Positions 1-6,397 of a stretch of DNA of 7,956 nt are shown piece by piece (within the stretch, counting starts at the first letter, position 1; each line of letters begins with the position of its first letter). The notes under the pieces are model-generated. The model saw only the letters and a list, made by a program, of their open reading frames with translations, was not told the DNA's origin and did not search any database. This DNA is from an uncultured Woeseiaceae bacterium (GTDB lineage Bacteria > Pseudomonadota > Gammaproteobacteria > Woeseiales > Woeseiaceae): NCBI GenBank assembly GCA_947259435.1, contig CAMYMP010000687.1, positions 1 to 7,956 on the forward strand, read 5' to 3'. The translations under genes and the position numbers were made by a program.

Positions 1-1532
1 CGCAGCTGATTGGCCAATTCGGTGTGGGCTTTTACTCTGCCTTCATCGTCGCTGACAAAGTCGTAGTGGAATCGCGCCGCGCCGGTCTGACGGTCGATGA
101 CGGCGTACGCTGGGAGTCAGATGGCGCTGGCGAGTTCACGGTTGAAAACATCGAGCGCAGCGAGCGTGGTACGGCAGTGACGCTGCATCTCAAGGAGACC
201 GAGACCGAATTTGCAGAACCGCTGCGAATCGAAGCCCTGATTCGCAAGTATTCCGACCATATTGCCTTCCCTGTCACACTTGCCACGACAGCCGATGCAG
301 AGCAAGAGACGAAGATCGTCAACGCGGCAACGGCTTTGTGGACCCGCTCGCGCTCGGAGATCACGGATGATGAGTACAAAGAGCTTTACAAACATCTTTC
401 ACACGACTTTGCGGATCCCATGGTATGGAGCCACAACAGGGTCGAAGGAAAGCGGGAATACACGAGTCTCCTGTATATCCCGGAGAATGCACCCTTTGAT
501 CTCTGGAATCGCGAAGCGCCGCGCGGGCTCAAGCTGTATGTGCAACGAGTCTTTATCATGGACGATGCCGAGCAGTTTTTGCCGCTCTACTTGCGCTTTG
601 TCAAAGGCGTCATCGATTCTTCAGATCTGCCACTCAATGTTTCACGAGAGCTGCTGCAGCAGAACCCCGAACTAACCGCGATGCGCGGCGCGTTGACGCG
701 CCGGGTGCTCGACATGCTGGGTAAAATGGCCGCTGGTCGGCCGGAAGACTACAGCAGGTTCTGGACCCAGTTCGGCCAGGTGCTCAAAGAGGGTATCGTC
801 GAGGACCACGCGAATACGGAAAAGCTGGCGAAACTGCTGCGTTTCGCGACAACCCACAGCGATTCCAGCAGTCAGGACCAGTCACTTGACGAATACGTTG
901 GCCGTGCCGGCAAGGATCAGGATAAAATTTATTTCATCCTTGCCGAAAATCATGCGACGGCTGCGGCCAGCCCGCACATCGAAGGCCTTGCCGCAAAGGG
1001 CATCGAGGTGCTGTTGCTGACCGATCGGATCGACCCGTGGCTGGTGAACGGACTGACCGAGTACGGGGGCAAATCGTTTGTTGACGTGGCGCGCGAAGGC
1101 CTGGATCTGCTTGATGGCGACGGCCAGCTCACGCAGGAGGTAATGGATGATGAGCAAAAGCCGCTACTCAAAAAGGTCAAGAAGGTGCTCAAAGACCGCG
1201 TCGAGGCGGTGCACATCAGTAAACGCCTCGTCTCATCGCCGGCTTGTGTGGTTGCCGGGCAGAGCGAACTGAACCCGCAGTTGCGGCGCATGCTCGAGGC
1301 GAGCGGCCAGACCTTGCCCGACTCGAAGCCGATACTGGAAATCAACATCGAGCACCCGCTCGTGCAGCGCCTTTCGGGTGAGTCAGATAACAGCCGTTTC
1401 GACGCGCTGGCGAATATCGTCCTCGACCATGCGCTGCTGGCCGAGGGCTCGCAGCTCGACAATCCGGCCGAATACGTCAAGCGGATGAATTCCTTGTTGC
1501 TGGAGCTTGATTCGGATGCGAGCTCGGGCTAA
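1..1532 (+). CDS. htpG: Molecular chaperone HtpG (bacterial Hsp90), 5' end missing
   Basis: This is the ATP-dependent cytoplasmic Hsp90 chaperone, which acts as a dimer on partly folded proteins. The reading frame is open from base 3 and gives 509 residues up to the TAA stop. Compared from memory with the 624-residue E. coli protein, roughly the first 115 residues, including most of the ATP-binding pocket, lie outside the window. The visible part begins with [14 protein letters not shown], the conserved glycine-rich end of the ATP lid. The middle domain follows, with [19 protein letters not shown] and [11 protein letters not shown]. The [11 protein letters not shown] loop holds the conserved catalytic arginine that contacts the ATP gamma phosphate. 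The C-terminal dimerisation domain is complete and ends near MNSLLLEL. Nothing suggests a broken gene. msrB follows after 40 bases on the same strand. The internal GTG at 24 is only an in-frame codon, not a start. Confidence 0.97.
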   Translation, partial: QLIGQFGVGFYSAFIVADKVVVESRRAGLTVDDGVRWESDGAGEFTVENIERSERGTAVTLHLKETETEFAEPLRIEALIRKYSDHIAFPVTLATTADAEQETKIVNAATALWTRSRSEITDDEYKELYKHLSHDFADPMVWSHNRVEGKREYTSLLYIPENAPFDLWNREAPRGLKLYVQRVFIMDDAEQFLPLYLRFVKGVIDSSDLPLNVSRELLQQNPELTAMRGALTRRVLDMLGKMAAGRPEDYSRFWTQFGQVLKEGIVEDHANTEKLAKLLRFATTHSDSSSQDQSLDEYVGRAGKDQDKIYFILAENHATAAASPHIEGLAAKGIEVLLLTDRIDPWLVNGLTEYGGKSFVDVAREGLDLLDGDGQLTQEVMDDEQKPLLKKVKKVLKDRVEAVHISKRLVSSPACVVAGQSELNPQLRRMLEASGQTLPDSKPILEINIEHPLVQRLSGESDNSRFDALANIVLDHALLAEGSQLDNPAEYVKRMNSLLLELDSDASSG

Positions 1533-1572
1533 AACGATGCATTCCCTAAACCTAAACCCGATGCGACCGGCT

Positions 1573-1968
1573 ATGGCTAACTCGAAAATGTCAGACAATG
1601 AGCTGAAGCAGAAGCTCACCGACGAACAGTACGCAATCACGCAGCAAAAAGGCACGGAACGGGCCTTTACGGGAAAGTACGTCGATCATAAGCAGGATGG
1701 TACGTATCGGTGTGTGTGTTGTGATGCGCAACTGTTTTCCTCGACCAACAAGTACGATTCTGGATCGGGTTGGCCGAGCTTCTGGCTGCCGCTGGCCGGC
1801 GACGCGGTGCGCAGGGTTGCGGACACCAGTCACGGCATGGTTCGCGAAGAAGTCGTTTGCAGTGCCTGTGGTGCGCATCTCGGCCACGTATTCGAAGACG
1901 GACCTCAGCCGACGGGACTTCGCTACTGCATTAACTCGGCCTCGCTGGATTTTGAAAGCTCCGAATAA
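1573..1968 (+). CDS. msrB: Peptide-methionine (R)-S-oxide reductase MsrB
   Basis: MsrB reduces methionine-R-sulfoxide in proteins, normally with thioredoxin as electron donor. From the ATG at 1573 the protein has 131 residues, close to E. coli MsrB (137), and its start [13 protein letters not shown] matches the E. coli start in shape. Two CxxC zinc knuckles are visible (C47/C50 and C96/C99). The catalytic cysteine is C119 in RYCINSASL. The fold signatures [10 protein letters not shown] and SHGMVREE are intact, as is [14 protein letters not shown]. The usual resolving cysteine in SGCGWPSF is serine here (S65), and an extra cysteine, C49, sits inside the first zinc knuckle. The frame stays open back into the end of htpG, with other starts at 1516, 1537, 1561 and 1588. 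None has a good Shine-Dalgarno sequence, so the start is uncertain by a few codons. It probably shares a transcript with htpG. Confidence 0.95.
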   Translation: MANSKMSDNELKQKLTDEQYAITQQKGTERAFTGKYVDHKQDGTYRCVCCDAQLFSSTNKYDSGSGWPSFWLPLAGDAVRRVADTSHGMVREEVVCSACGAHLGHVFEDGPQPTGLRYCINSASLDFESSE

Positions 1969-2002
1969 GTTCTCTTACCTATTATTGAAAAGGCGACACA
2001 CC

Positions 2003-2521
2003 ATGAAAATCAGCCCCCTATTCGCGTTGATCGTTCTCGGGGCGGGCATCAGCGCCTGCACAGGACCGAATGACGAAGCGGAAACAGAGGAGCCGTTTGC
2101 GGCTCCAGAGGAGCAGGCAATGACCGAACAGAGCGCCGTTGAAGGCGAGGCCCTCGACATCGCGCCGGGACTTAGCGCAACAATCATAAAGAATGGCTAC
2201 GGTCGCGTCGCCGAGGCCGGTGACTTCGTCGAGGTTCACTACACTGGGTGGCTATATGATGATCAGGCCGCAGACAAGCGCGGCGACAAGTTCGATAGCT
2301 CGGTTGACCGAGGCGAGAAGTTTCACTTCAAGCTCGGAGCAGGACAGGTCATCAAAGGTTGGGATCAGGGCGTCGCGGGCATGCTGATCGGCGAGAAGCG
2401 TGTGCTCACTTTGTCTCCTGATATGGGCTATGGAAGTCGCGGCGCCGGAAACGTAATCCCGCCGGACGCCACGCTCATATTCGAGGTCGAGTTATTCGGG
2501 CTGGAGGGTCCTAACGACTGA
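2003..2521 (+). CDS. FKBP-type peptidyl-prolyl cis-trans isomerase, lipoprotein
   Basis: This 172-residue protein should catalyse cis-trans isomerisation of proline peptide bonds in the envelope. Residues 1-18 form a lipoprotein signal peptide with lipobox ISAC and lipidated cysteine C19. There is no aspartate at +2, so outer membrane anchoring is expected. Residues 20-50 are an acidic, low-complexity linker. One FKBP domain fills about residues 52-168. By alignment with human FKBP12 the active-site residues are all present: Y80, F97 and D98, V116 and I117, W120, Y143, F160. The loop before KFDSS is longer than in FKBP12 ([10 protein letters not shown]). An AAAAGG stretch lies just upstream of the ATG. 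msrB ends 34 bases upstream, so co-transcription with htpG and msrB is likely. It resembles the FklB/FkpA group in its domain, but I do not assign a symbol. Confidence 0.93.
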   Translation: MKISPLFALIVLGAGISACTGPNDEAETEEPFAAPEEQAMTEQSAVEGEALDIAPGLSATIIKNGYGRVAEAGDFVEVHYTGWLYDDQAADKRGDKFDSSVDRGEKFHFKLGAGQVIKGWDQGVAGMLIGEKRVLTLSPDMGYGSRGAGNVIPPDATLIFEVELFGLEGPND

Positions 2522-2529
2522 AACCAGCT

Positions 2530-3387
2530 CTACCGAAGCGAAAATTCGATGCGGCGGTTAAGGCCACGCCCGTACACGGTGCCGTTATCAGCAACAGGTT
2601 CCGCCGATCCCCGGCCGATCACAAGCAGCCGTCGGCGATCGATGCCGCGATCTGCGATGTGATCGGCTACGGCTTGCGCGCGAGCCAGACTCAGGCGCCG
2701 ATTCCAGGTTTCATCACCCGATGCGTCGGTGTGTCCCGTCACGGCAATCATCGATTGCCGGCAGTCGTGCGCGAACTCAACGATACGGTCGAGCGTACCG
2801 TACGACCCCGTGCGAATTTCGGTGCTTGATTGTTTGAAAGACACAGGCTCGAGGAACAGTTGTGCGAAAGCACGTTCGCACATGGCGTCGTGAGACGCTC
2901 TCGACTCGACGGTCACAACGTCGGCAACAATTGAGGTATCGGCGAGCAAGCCTTGCCGTAGAAATTCCATTCGGTCGGCGAACGTCCCCGCGTCCGCAGT
3001 GACGCCGCGAATTTCGATTCTGTCATCCCGCATGACGGCCTGAGCTGATCGCGTCGCCGCCAGCGCATACAAGAGTCGGCTGCTGGTTGATTCCCAATCG
3101 TCCGACAAAATGACCCCGGGCCTGAAGTCCGTTCGGGTCTCGATCGCGTTGAAGTGATTCGTAGCCAGCCGCAGCAGACCCGATTCATGCATGGCGGACG
3201 AAGTCGTTCCGCCCAGCAGCAAGCGCCCGCGGCGCGACTCGACCCGGAAAACCGGATCATCGAGGGAGGAAATCGGAACCGACGTCATGCGCTGATCGGC
3301 GATGCCATGATCGATGGTGGTTGAAAGCAGCACCCCGCATGCGAGCAGGACATACACGACTGGACCCTGAAACCTGCGCCGGTGCAC
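2530..3387 (-). CDS. OmpA-family peptidoglycan-binding protein with BON-like repeats
   Basis: This is a 285-residue exported protein that probably ties the envelope to peptidoglycan. Residues 1-30 look like a signal peptide (MHRRR, then a hydrophobic stretch), with likely cleavage near GIA-DQ. Two similar segments, about 52-91 and 121-161, have the shape of tandem BON repeats, as seen in OmpATb-like proteins; this assignment is from pattern only. The OmpA C-terminal domain spans about 180-285, with TGHTDASG and LSLARAQAV. D221 and R236 keep the 15-residue spacing of the diaminopimelate-binding D271 and R286 of E. coli OmpA. C170 and C209 could form a disulfide. There is no N-terminal beta barrel, so it is periplasmic rather than a porin. 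The start is a GTG lying 2 bases after the stop of the upstream gene, which implies translational coupling. The FKBP gene on the other strand ends 8 bases away. Confidence 0.85.
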   Translation of the reverse strand: MHRRRFQGPVVYVLLACGVLLSTTIDHGIADQRMTSVPISSLDDPVFRVESRRGRLLLGGTTSSAMHESGLLRLATNHFNAIETRTDFRPGVILSDDWESTSSRLLYALAATRSAQAVMRDDRIEIRGVTADAGTFADRMEFLRQGLLADTSIVADVVTVESRASHDAMCERAFAQLFLEPVSFKQSSTEIRTGSYGTLDRIVEFAHDCRQSMIAVTGHTDASGDETWNRRLSLARAQAVADHIADRGIDRRRLLVIGRGSAEPVADNGTVYGRGLNRRIEFSLR

Positions 3388-3389
3388 GT

Positions 3390-4337
3390 TTATTCTTGAC
3401 CGCTGGCCTTTTGGTCCTGCAGGTCCCTTGCCTGACCGATCCAGTCTTCGCGGTAGATGCGGCTATGAAAGCCCTTTAGCCGGCGGGCGACGCGGTCGAT
3501 ATCGTACTCGCTCATCTCCGCGATCTGATTGAACCGAAAAATGCCCATTTCATTCAGCGTCTTTTCGATCGCGGGCCCGACGCCCTTGATCAGCTTGAGA
3601 TTGTCGCCGGCAATGCCAATGTTGGTCGCGGCAACGCCCGCAGCTTCGGGCACTGCATGATCTTCCTCGTCCGACTCGTCAAGCGGGTCGTTCGACGCGT
3701 CCATGCCGTCTGCCAGCGCGTCCCGGTCGACCGGTTCCACGCGCGTGTGTTCAGACCCCATCATGCCGTCAAGCGCAGCAATGCGCTCCTCCGCTGCGGC
3801 GAGCTTGGATTCGAGCTCTTCAGCTTCTGCATTGCGTTGCCGGAACCGCTCGATGAGGGGCGGTAAGCGCCCCTGCCAGTTCTCGAGCTCCTGATTGAGC
3901 TTCTCGATCCTGGCGTTCTTTTCCTGTAATGCGGTAGCCGCGCTGTCCTTTTTCGAGGCCTGGCTCTGCAGTTCTTTTTGCAGTTGATCGCGTTGGCTGA
4001 GAGCGTCCGCGAGACTGTTGCGAATATCCTTGAGCTGTCGCTGCAGCTCATCGCGCCGCTCGAATGTCTCTTTGAGCGCATCCGACAATTCGCTGGCGCG
4101 CATCTTCGCGTCCTTGCTGGACGCCTGATACTGGCTGTTCAGCTCCATCAGGCTCTTGTTCTGCAAAAGCAGGCGCTCGTGTTCGCTACGCTGCGCCTGC
4201 AACTGCTCCTGCCAGCCGGTGTTGATGGCCGATTTTTCGCTAGTGGATCTGCCGCCGCGCACGACCCATCCGAGCACGATGCCGACAAGCAATGCGATGA
4301 CCAGTGCTGCGATGTGTAGGGCGGTGATTTCCGGCAT
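3390..4337 (-). CDS. Membrane-anchored coiled-coil protein with C-terminal helix-hairpin-helix domain
   Basis: The function of this 315-residue protein is unknown. Residues 5-27 form a single membrane helix followed by a positive stretch (RGGR), so by the positive-inside rule the rest should be cytoplasmic. Residues 43-190 are a long, heptad-like, Q/E/L/R-rich coiled coil. Residues 203-228 are an acidic linker. Residues 245-305 (LKLIKGVGPAIEKTLNEMG, then a stretch ending in REDWIGQARDL) match the helix-hairpin-helix module of the DUF4332 and NuoE-tail type, in which the KGVGP turn is typical of non-specific DNA or protein binding. The ATG is preceded by a GGAAA Shine-Dalgarno sequence. It lies just after a possible small ORF and is coupled to the OmpA-type gene downstream. 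Its layout recalls RmuC (anchor plus coiled coil), but no nuclease domain is present. I infer a scaffold or nucleic-acid tether at the inner membrane. Confidence 0.8.
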   Translation of the reverse strand: MPEITALHIAALVIALLVGIVLGWVVRGGRSTSEKSAINTGWQEQLQAQRSEHERLLLQNKSLMELNSQYQASSKDAKMRASELSDALKETFERRDELQRQLKDIRNSLADALSQRDQLQKELQSQASKKDSAATALQEKNARIEKLNQELENWQGRLPPLIERFRQRNAEAEELESKLAAAEERIAALDGMMGSEHTRVEPVDRDALADGMDASNDPLDESDEEDHAVPEAAGVAATNIGIAGDNLKLIKGVGPAIEKTLNEMGIFRFNQIAEMSEYDIDRVARRLKGFHSRIYREDWIGQARDLQDQKASGQE

Positions 4338-4349
4338 GTGGGCGGTTTC

Positions 4350-4505
4350 CTAAGTGGCCAGCCGAAGTCGGTCGAATTCGTCGATGACCCTATGCATCGG
4401 CAGCCCACGGCACCTACTGCCCGATTCGTCCCGGGTCAAAAGCACGGGTAACGGGCGGCAATTGGATGCACAATAAGGCGCTTCAAGGTCGATGCGCTCA
4501 TTCAT
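4350..4505 (-). CDS. Possible small protein of 51 residues, three cysteines
   Basis: An ATG-to-TAG frame fills most of the gap upstream of the coiled-coil gene. The product would begin MNERIDLEAPYCASNCRPLP and end near VIDEFDRLRLAT. It has cysteines at 12, 16 and 32. I do not recognise the family. For: it is co-directional with the next gene, its stop lies 12 bases before that gene's ATG and overlaps the GGAAA Shine-Dalgarno region, and about two thirds of its codons end in G or C. Against: no Shine-Dalgarno precedes its ATG and it is short. It could be a true small protein, a translated leader affecting the next gene, or chance. Confidence 0.4.
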   Translation of the reverse strand: MNERIDLEAPYCASNCRPLPVLLTRDESGSRCRGLPMHRVIDEFDRLRLAT

Positions 4506-4511
4506 GCTGAA

Positions 4512-4542
4512 ATTTTACAGCAATAACATCTACTTAAGCCAA
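4512..4542 (-). promoter_or_regulatory. Possible promoter for the small ORF / coiled-coil / OmpA operon
   Basis: The AT-rich part of the divergent intergenic region holds, on the minus strand, TTGGCT (4542-4537) and TAAAAT (4517-4512), 19 bases apart. A second reading, TGTAAA, gives 17. Both are weak matches to sigma-70 boxes. Transcription would begin close to the ATG at 4505, leaving little or no leader. The hydrolase promoter on the other strand must also lie around here, but I cannot place it with confidence. Confidence 0.3.
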
Positions 4543-4559
4543 CATAAATCTTGCGAACT

Positions 4560-5198
4560 GTGAACCGGGTAACGCAATCTCAGAAGTTATGGCTGGAGGG
4601 CCCCGTTGGCCGCTTGCAGGCGATTCTCGACAGCCCGGACGACGGCGTAGCGACGGGCGCCGCCGTTGTTTTTCACCCGCATCCGCAGCACGGCGGTACG
4701 ATGCACAATAAAGTTGCGCACACGCTTGCGCGTTCATTCGTGCGCTCCGGTTTCATCACGCTGCGCTTCAATTTTCGGGGCACCGAAGACAGCGATGGCC
4801 AATACGATGAAGGTGTTGGTGAACTCGACGACGCGATCGCCGCAATAAGCTGGCTGCGCGAGCGTAATCCTGACAGCCCGATATGGCTTGGCGGATTTTC
4901 ATTCGGTGCCGCAATTGCCGTGCGTGCAGCGGTGGCCACTGACGTGAGCGGCTTGATAACTGTCGCGCCCGCTATTTATCGCTTCGCCGGCAAGCTCGAT
5001 GGCCAACCGCGCTGCCCGTGGCTCGTCATACAGGGCGATCAGGATGAACTGGTCGATGTCGAAGAGACGATTGCCTGGGTCAACAGTCTCGATCCTGGGC
5101 CCGAATTGATCGTCTTGTCCGGCGCCGAACACTTTTTTCACGGCAGATTGAACGACGTGCGTCACGCGGCTATGGAGTTCGTCGACGAAAATCGATAA
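4560..5198 (+). CDS. Alpha/beta hydrolase of the COG2945 type
   Basis: This is a cytoplasmic serine hydrolase of about 212 residues whose substrate cannot be read from sequence. From the GTG start the landmarks are HPHPQHGGTMHNK near residue 40 (the family's oxyanion-region motif) and LRFNFRGTEDSDG near 68. The nucleophile elbow is GFSFG, with the serine at about residue 114. The acid lies in QGDQDELVD (D162) and the catalytic histidine is in GAEHFFHGRL (H191). The triad is complete. There is no signal peptide or lid domain, and the length is typical for this small, widely conserved group. The start is uncertain: GTG at 4560 and TTG at 4551 are both possible, and neither has a clear Shine-Dalgarno sequence. 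It appears monocistronic. It has no same-strand neighbour, and its TAA stop lies in the A-tract of the terminator that follows. Confidence 0.9.
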   Translation: MNRVTQSQKLWLEGPVGRLQAILDSPDDGVATGAAVVFHPHPQHGGTMHNKVAHTLARSFVRSGFITLRFNFRGTEDSDGQYDEGVGELDDAIAAISWLRERNPDSPIWLGGFSFGAAIAVRAAVATDVSGLITVAPAIYRFAGKLDGQPRCPWLVIQGDQDELVDVEETIAWVNSLDPGPELIVLSGAEHFFHGRLNDVRHAAMEFVDENR

Positions 5199-5225
5199 AA
5201 AAAGCCGGGGCGAGCCCCGGCTTTT
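5197..5225. terminator. Bidirectional Rho-independent terminator
   Basis: A perfect 11-bp inverted repeat (5200-5210 with 5215-5225, AAAAGCCGGGG) encloses a CGAG loop. Its A-rich left side and T-rich right side give a U-tract in both directions. It ends the alpha/beta hydrolase transcript on the plus strand and the HU gene, which stops at 5248, on the minus strand. Confidence 0.92.
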
Positions 5226-5247
5226 GCGTTCGGTTTGTAGTGCCGAA

Positions 5248-5568
5248 TCAGACCATGTCTTTCAGGCCTTTGAGTGCGAGGGCCTTCACGCCCTTGGAGG
5301 CGGGCTTGGCTTTGAACATCATCTCTTCGCCTGTAAATGGATTGACTCCCTTACGCGCTTTCTTTGCCGGCTTCTTGACGACTCGTAGCTTGAGCAGGCC
5401 CGGAATGGTGAAGATGCCCGGTCCGCCACGACCGCCGAGGCTCTTCTTGATCTGGCCGTTCAGTGACTCGAAGACTGCCGCGACATCCTTTCGGGTCAAT
5501 CCCGTGTCCTCAACGATCTTTGCGTAAATTTCTGATTTGGTGGGTGGCTTCTTGGTGTTCGTTGCCAT
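5248..5568 (-). CDS. HU-family DNA-binding protein
   Basis: This 106-residue basic protein should bend or compact DNA as a dimer in the nucleoid. The N-terminal helices cover residues 10-45 (TKSEIYAKIVEDTGLTRKDV). A GGPGIFTIPGLLKL strand follows, then the beta arm with KGVNPFTGEE, which keeps the arm-tip proline of canonical HU (GRNPxTG). The C-terminal tail is longer and lysine-rich (KAKPASKGVKALALKGLKD), and a lysine-rich stretch lies at 65-73. It is longer than HupA/HupB (90) and belongs to the extended HU-like group I know from Xanthomonas-type genomes. It is not ordinary HU or IHF. The ATG at 5568 is chosen because AGGAGT lies ten bases upstream. An earlier ATG at 5616 would run back through the leader hairpins and is unlikely. 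The gene has a structured leader and shares its terminator with the hydrolase. Confidence 0.9.
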   Translation of the reverse strand: MATNTKKPPTKSEIYAKIVEDTGLTRKDVAAVFESLNGQIKKSLGGRGGPGIFTIPGLLKLRVVKKPAKKARKGVNPFTGEEMMFKAKPASKGVKALALKGLKDMV

Positions 5569-5583
5569 GAAAGACTGACTCCT

Positions 5584-5610
5584 AAAAAACAAAAGGCGGA
5601 CAGAGTCCGC
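5584..5610 (-). terminator. Leader hairpin 2 of the HU gene, terminator-like
   Basis: On the minus strand GCGGAC pairs with GTCCGC around a TCT loop (5610-5596). A U-rich run follows: four T, a G, then six T. This run ends directly at the AGGAGT Shine-Dalgarno sequence of the HU gene. It is shaped like an intrinsic terminator with an interrupted U-tract, so it could attenuate HU transcription or affect translation start. It may also only stabilise the mRNA. Confidence 0.55.
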
Positions 5611-5614
5611 GCCC

Positions 5615-5635
5615 AAAAAAAACGGGCAAAGCCCG
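5615..5635 (-). terminator. Leader hairpin 1 of the HU gene, terminator-like
   Basis: On the minus strand CGGGC pairs with GCCCG around TTT (5635-5623) and is followed by eight T (5622-5615), a compact intrinsic-terminator shape. It could end transcripts coming from the DUF4426 lipoprotein gene about 100 bases upstream, or act as an attenuator in the HU leader. The GGGC at 5614-5611 could pair instead with the GCCC arm, which would disrupt the hairpin. Confidence 0.6.
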
Positions 5636-5651
5636 CGTCAAAAGCAGCGCG

Positions 5652-5660
5652 ACGATAGCA
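5652..5660 (-). promoter_or_regulatory. Possible extended -10 promoter for the HU gene
   Basis: On the minus strand TGCTATCGT has the form of an extended -10 (TGn plus TATCGT, four of six matches). A TTGACC box at 5676-5671 lies only 13 bases upstream, too close for a standard -35. If this is the promoter, the leader is about 75 bases and contains both hairpins. If the promoter lies elsewhere, the first hairpin may simply end the upstream transcript. Confidence 0.3.
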
Positions 5661-5733
5661 TATGTCAGGCGGTCAAGTAAGCGCCGGAGCGGCTTTTTTC
5701 CGGTGTTTTTAGGCAGATTTAGCCGGGAATGAT

Positions 5734-6207
5734 CTAGTCGGTGAAGAATTCCCGCTTGAAGCGTACATCCGAGGCCCTTTCGACCCCTTCGGGCGTGACG
5801 CTGATATCGAATATCAGGGTTTCGCGATTCGCCACTGCAACCTCACCGATGTAATAGATTGCCTCCTGCTCGTTGATCTGCCGCATCGTGACATTCTTGA
5901 GTTGGCCGGTCAGATTAACGGTTTTCACCGTTACCTTGGCAGTAACTGCGCTATTGTCGGCTTCGCGGAGCACCGAAACATTCAGCATCGCGCGATTCTT
6001 GCTGCGTACGATGTTGTATGCGCGTGCTACCTCTGGCGGCAACTGATCGGTGGACTGGGCACTGAAATGCACCACATGTTCGCCGATATCTGCGCTCGTC
6101 GCCCCGGCGGGCTCCGCCTCCGGCACATCCGCCGACTCGCCCGCTCCGCCGCACGCGGATACGAGTCCGAGCAAAGACAAAGCAATCAATATTTTTCTGC
6201 TTATCAT
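5734..6207 (-). CDS. DUF4426 domain lipoprotein
   Basis: This envelope protein of 157 residues has unknown function. A lipoprotein signal peptide (MISRKILIALSLLG) ends in lipobox VSAC, with C19 the lipidated residue. A small, Gly/Ala/Glu-rich linker follows. The rest, from about residue 40, matches DUF4426, with VHFSAQSTDQLPPEVARAYN and IVRSKNRAMLNVSVL typical of the family. It is predicted all-beta. The ATG at 6207 is chosen over one at 6237 because it gives a proper signal peptide, has a GGGGG stretch upstream, and lies downstream of a -10-like box. In Pseudomonas the equivalent gene sits after metX and metW in the yggS-proC-yggT cluster. Here it follows yggT directly after a 190-base gap. 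Confidence 0.85.
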   Translation of the reverse strand: MISRKILIALSLLGLVSACGGAGESADVPEAEPAGATSADIGEHVVHFSAQSTDQLPPEVARAYNIVRSKNRAMLNVSVLREADNSAVTAKVTVKTVNLTGQLKNVTMRQINEQEAIYYIGEVAVANRETLIFDISVTPEGVERASDVRFKREFFTD

Positions 6208-6235
6208 GATACTTGCCCCCAATCCCGCAGCAGCC

Positions 6236-6241
6236 ACTATA
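6236..6241 (-). promoter_or_regulatory. Possible -10 box of the DUF4426 gene
   Basis: TATAGT on the minus strand matches the sigma-70 -10 consensus at five of six positions and would start transcription about 20 bases before the ATG at 6207. No clear -35 is visible 16-18 bases upstream. The rest of the gap between yggT and this gene (6242-6397) holds no recognisable gene, RNA or U-tailed terminator. Confidence 0.4.
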
Positions 6242-6397
6242 AACTATTTGGTGCTCACGCTGCGATAGCCAGCCATGATGGCGCGGTCTCAGGGCCTTCA
6301 ATGACAAGGCGCTGGTTGCGACTTGCGCGCGGCTGAACTCTGGCTTAGGGGATCAAATCGTTGCCAACCCGGCCGGCGGCGCAGTCAGACCTATTGC

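Noticed and set aside
950..1480. Minus-strand open frame of 176 codons opposite htpG
   Set aside because: It is Ser/Arg/Thr-rich, typical of the antisense of a GC-rich gene, and overlaps conserved htpG coding sequence.
1697..2002. Upstream extension of the FKBP frame through msrB
   Set aside because: It overlaps msrB in another frame. The ATG at 2003 gives a proper lipoprotein signal peptide with an AAAAGG site upstream.
4338..4550. Possible non-coding RNA or riboswitch in the divergent intergenic region
   Set aside because: No stable stem with a U-tract or known aptamer pattern is visible; the region is better explained by the small ORF and promoters.
5569..5616. An N-terminal extension of the HU gene beginning with an ATG at 5616
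   Set aside because: It would translate through the leader hairpin and T-rich run and adds residues unlike HU. The ATG at 5568 has a good AGGAGT site.
5683..5699. Plus-strand GCCG-GAG-CGGC hairpin followed by six T
   Set aside because: The stem is only four base pairs and no plus-strand gene lies upstream that would need a terminator.
6241..6330. Minus-strand open frame ending APSWLAIAA that could be the tail of a lost gene such as metW
   Set aside because: Only about 30 codons are open, there is no start codon, and it does not resemble MetW.
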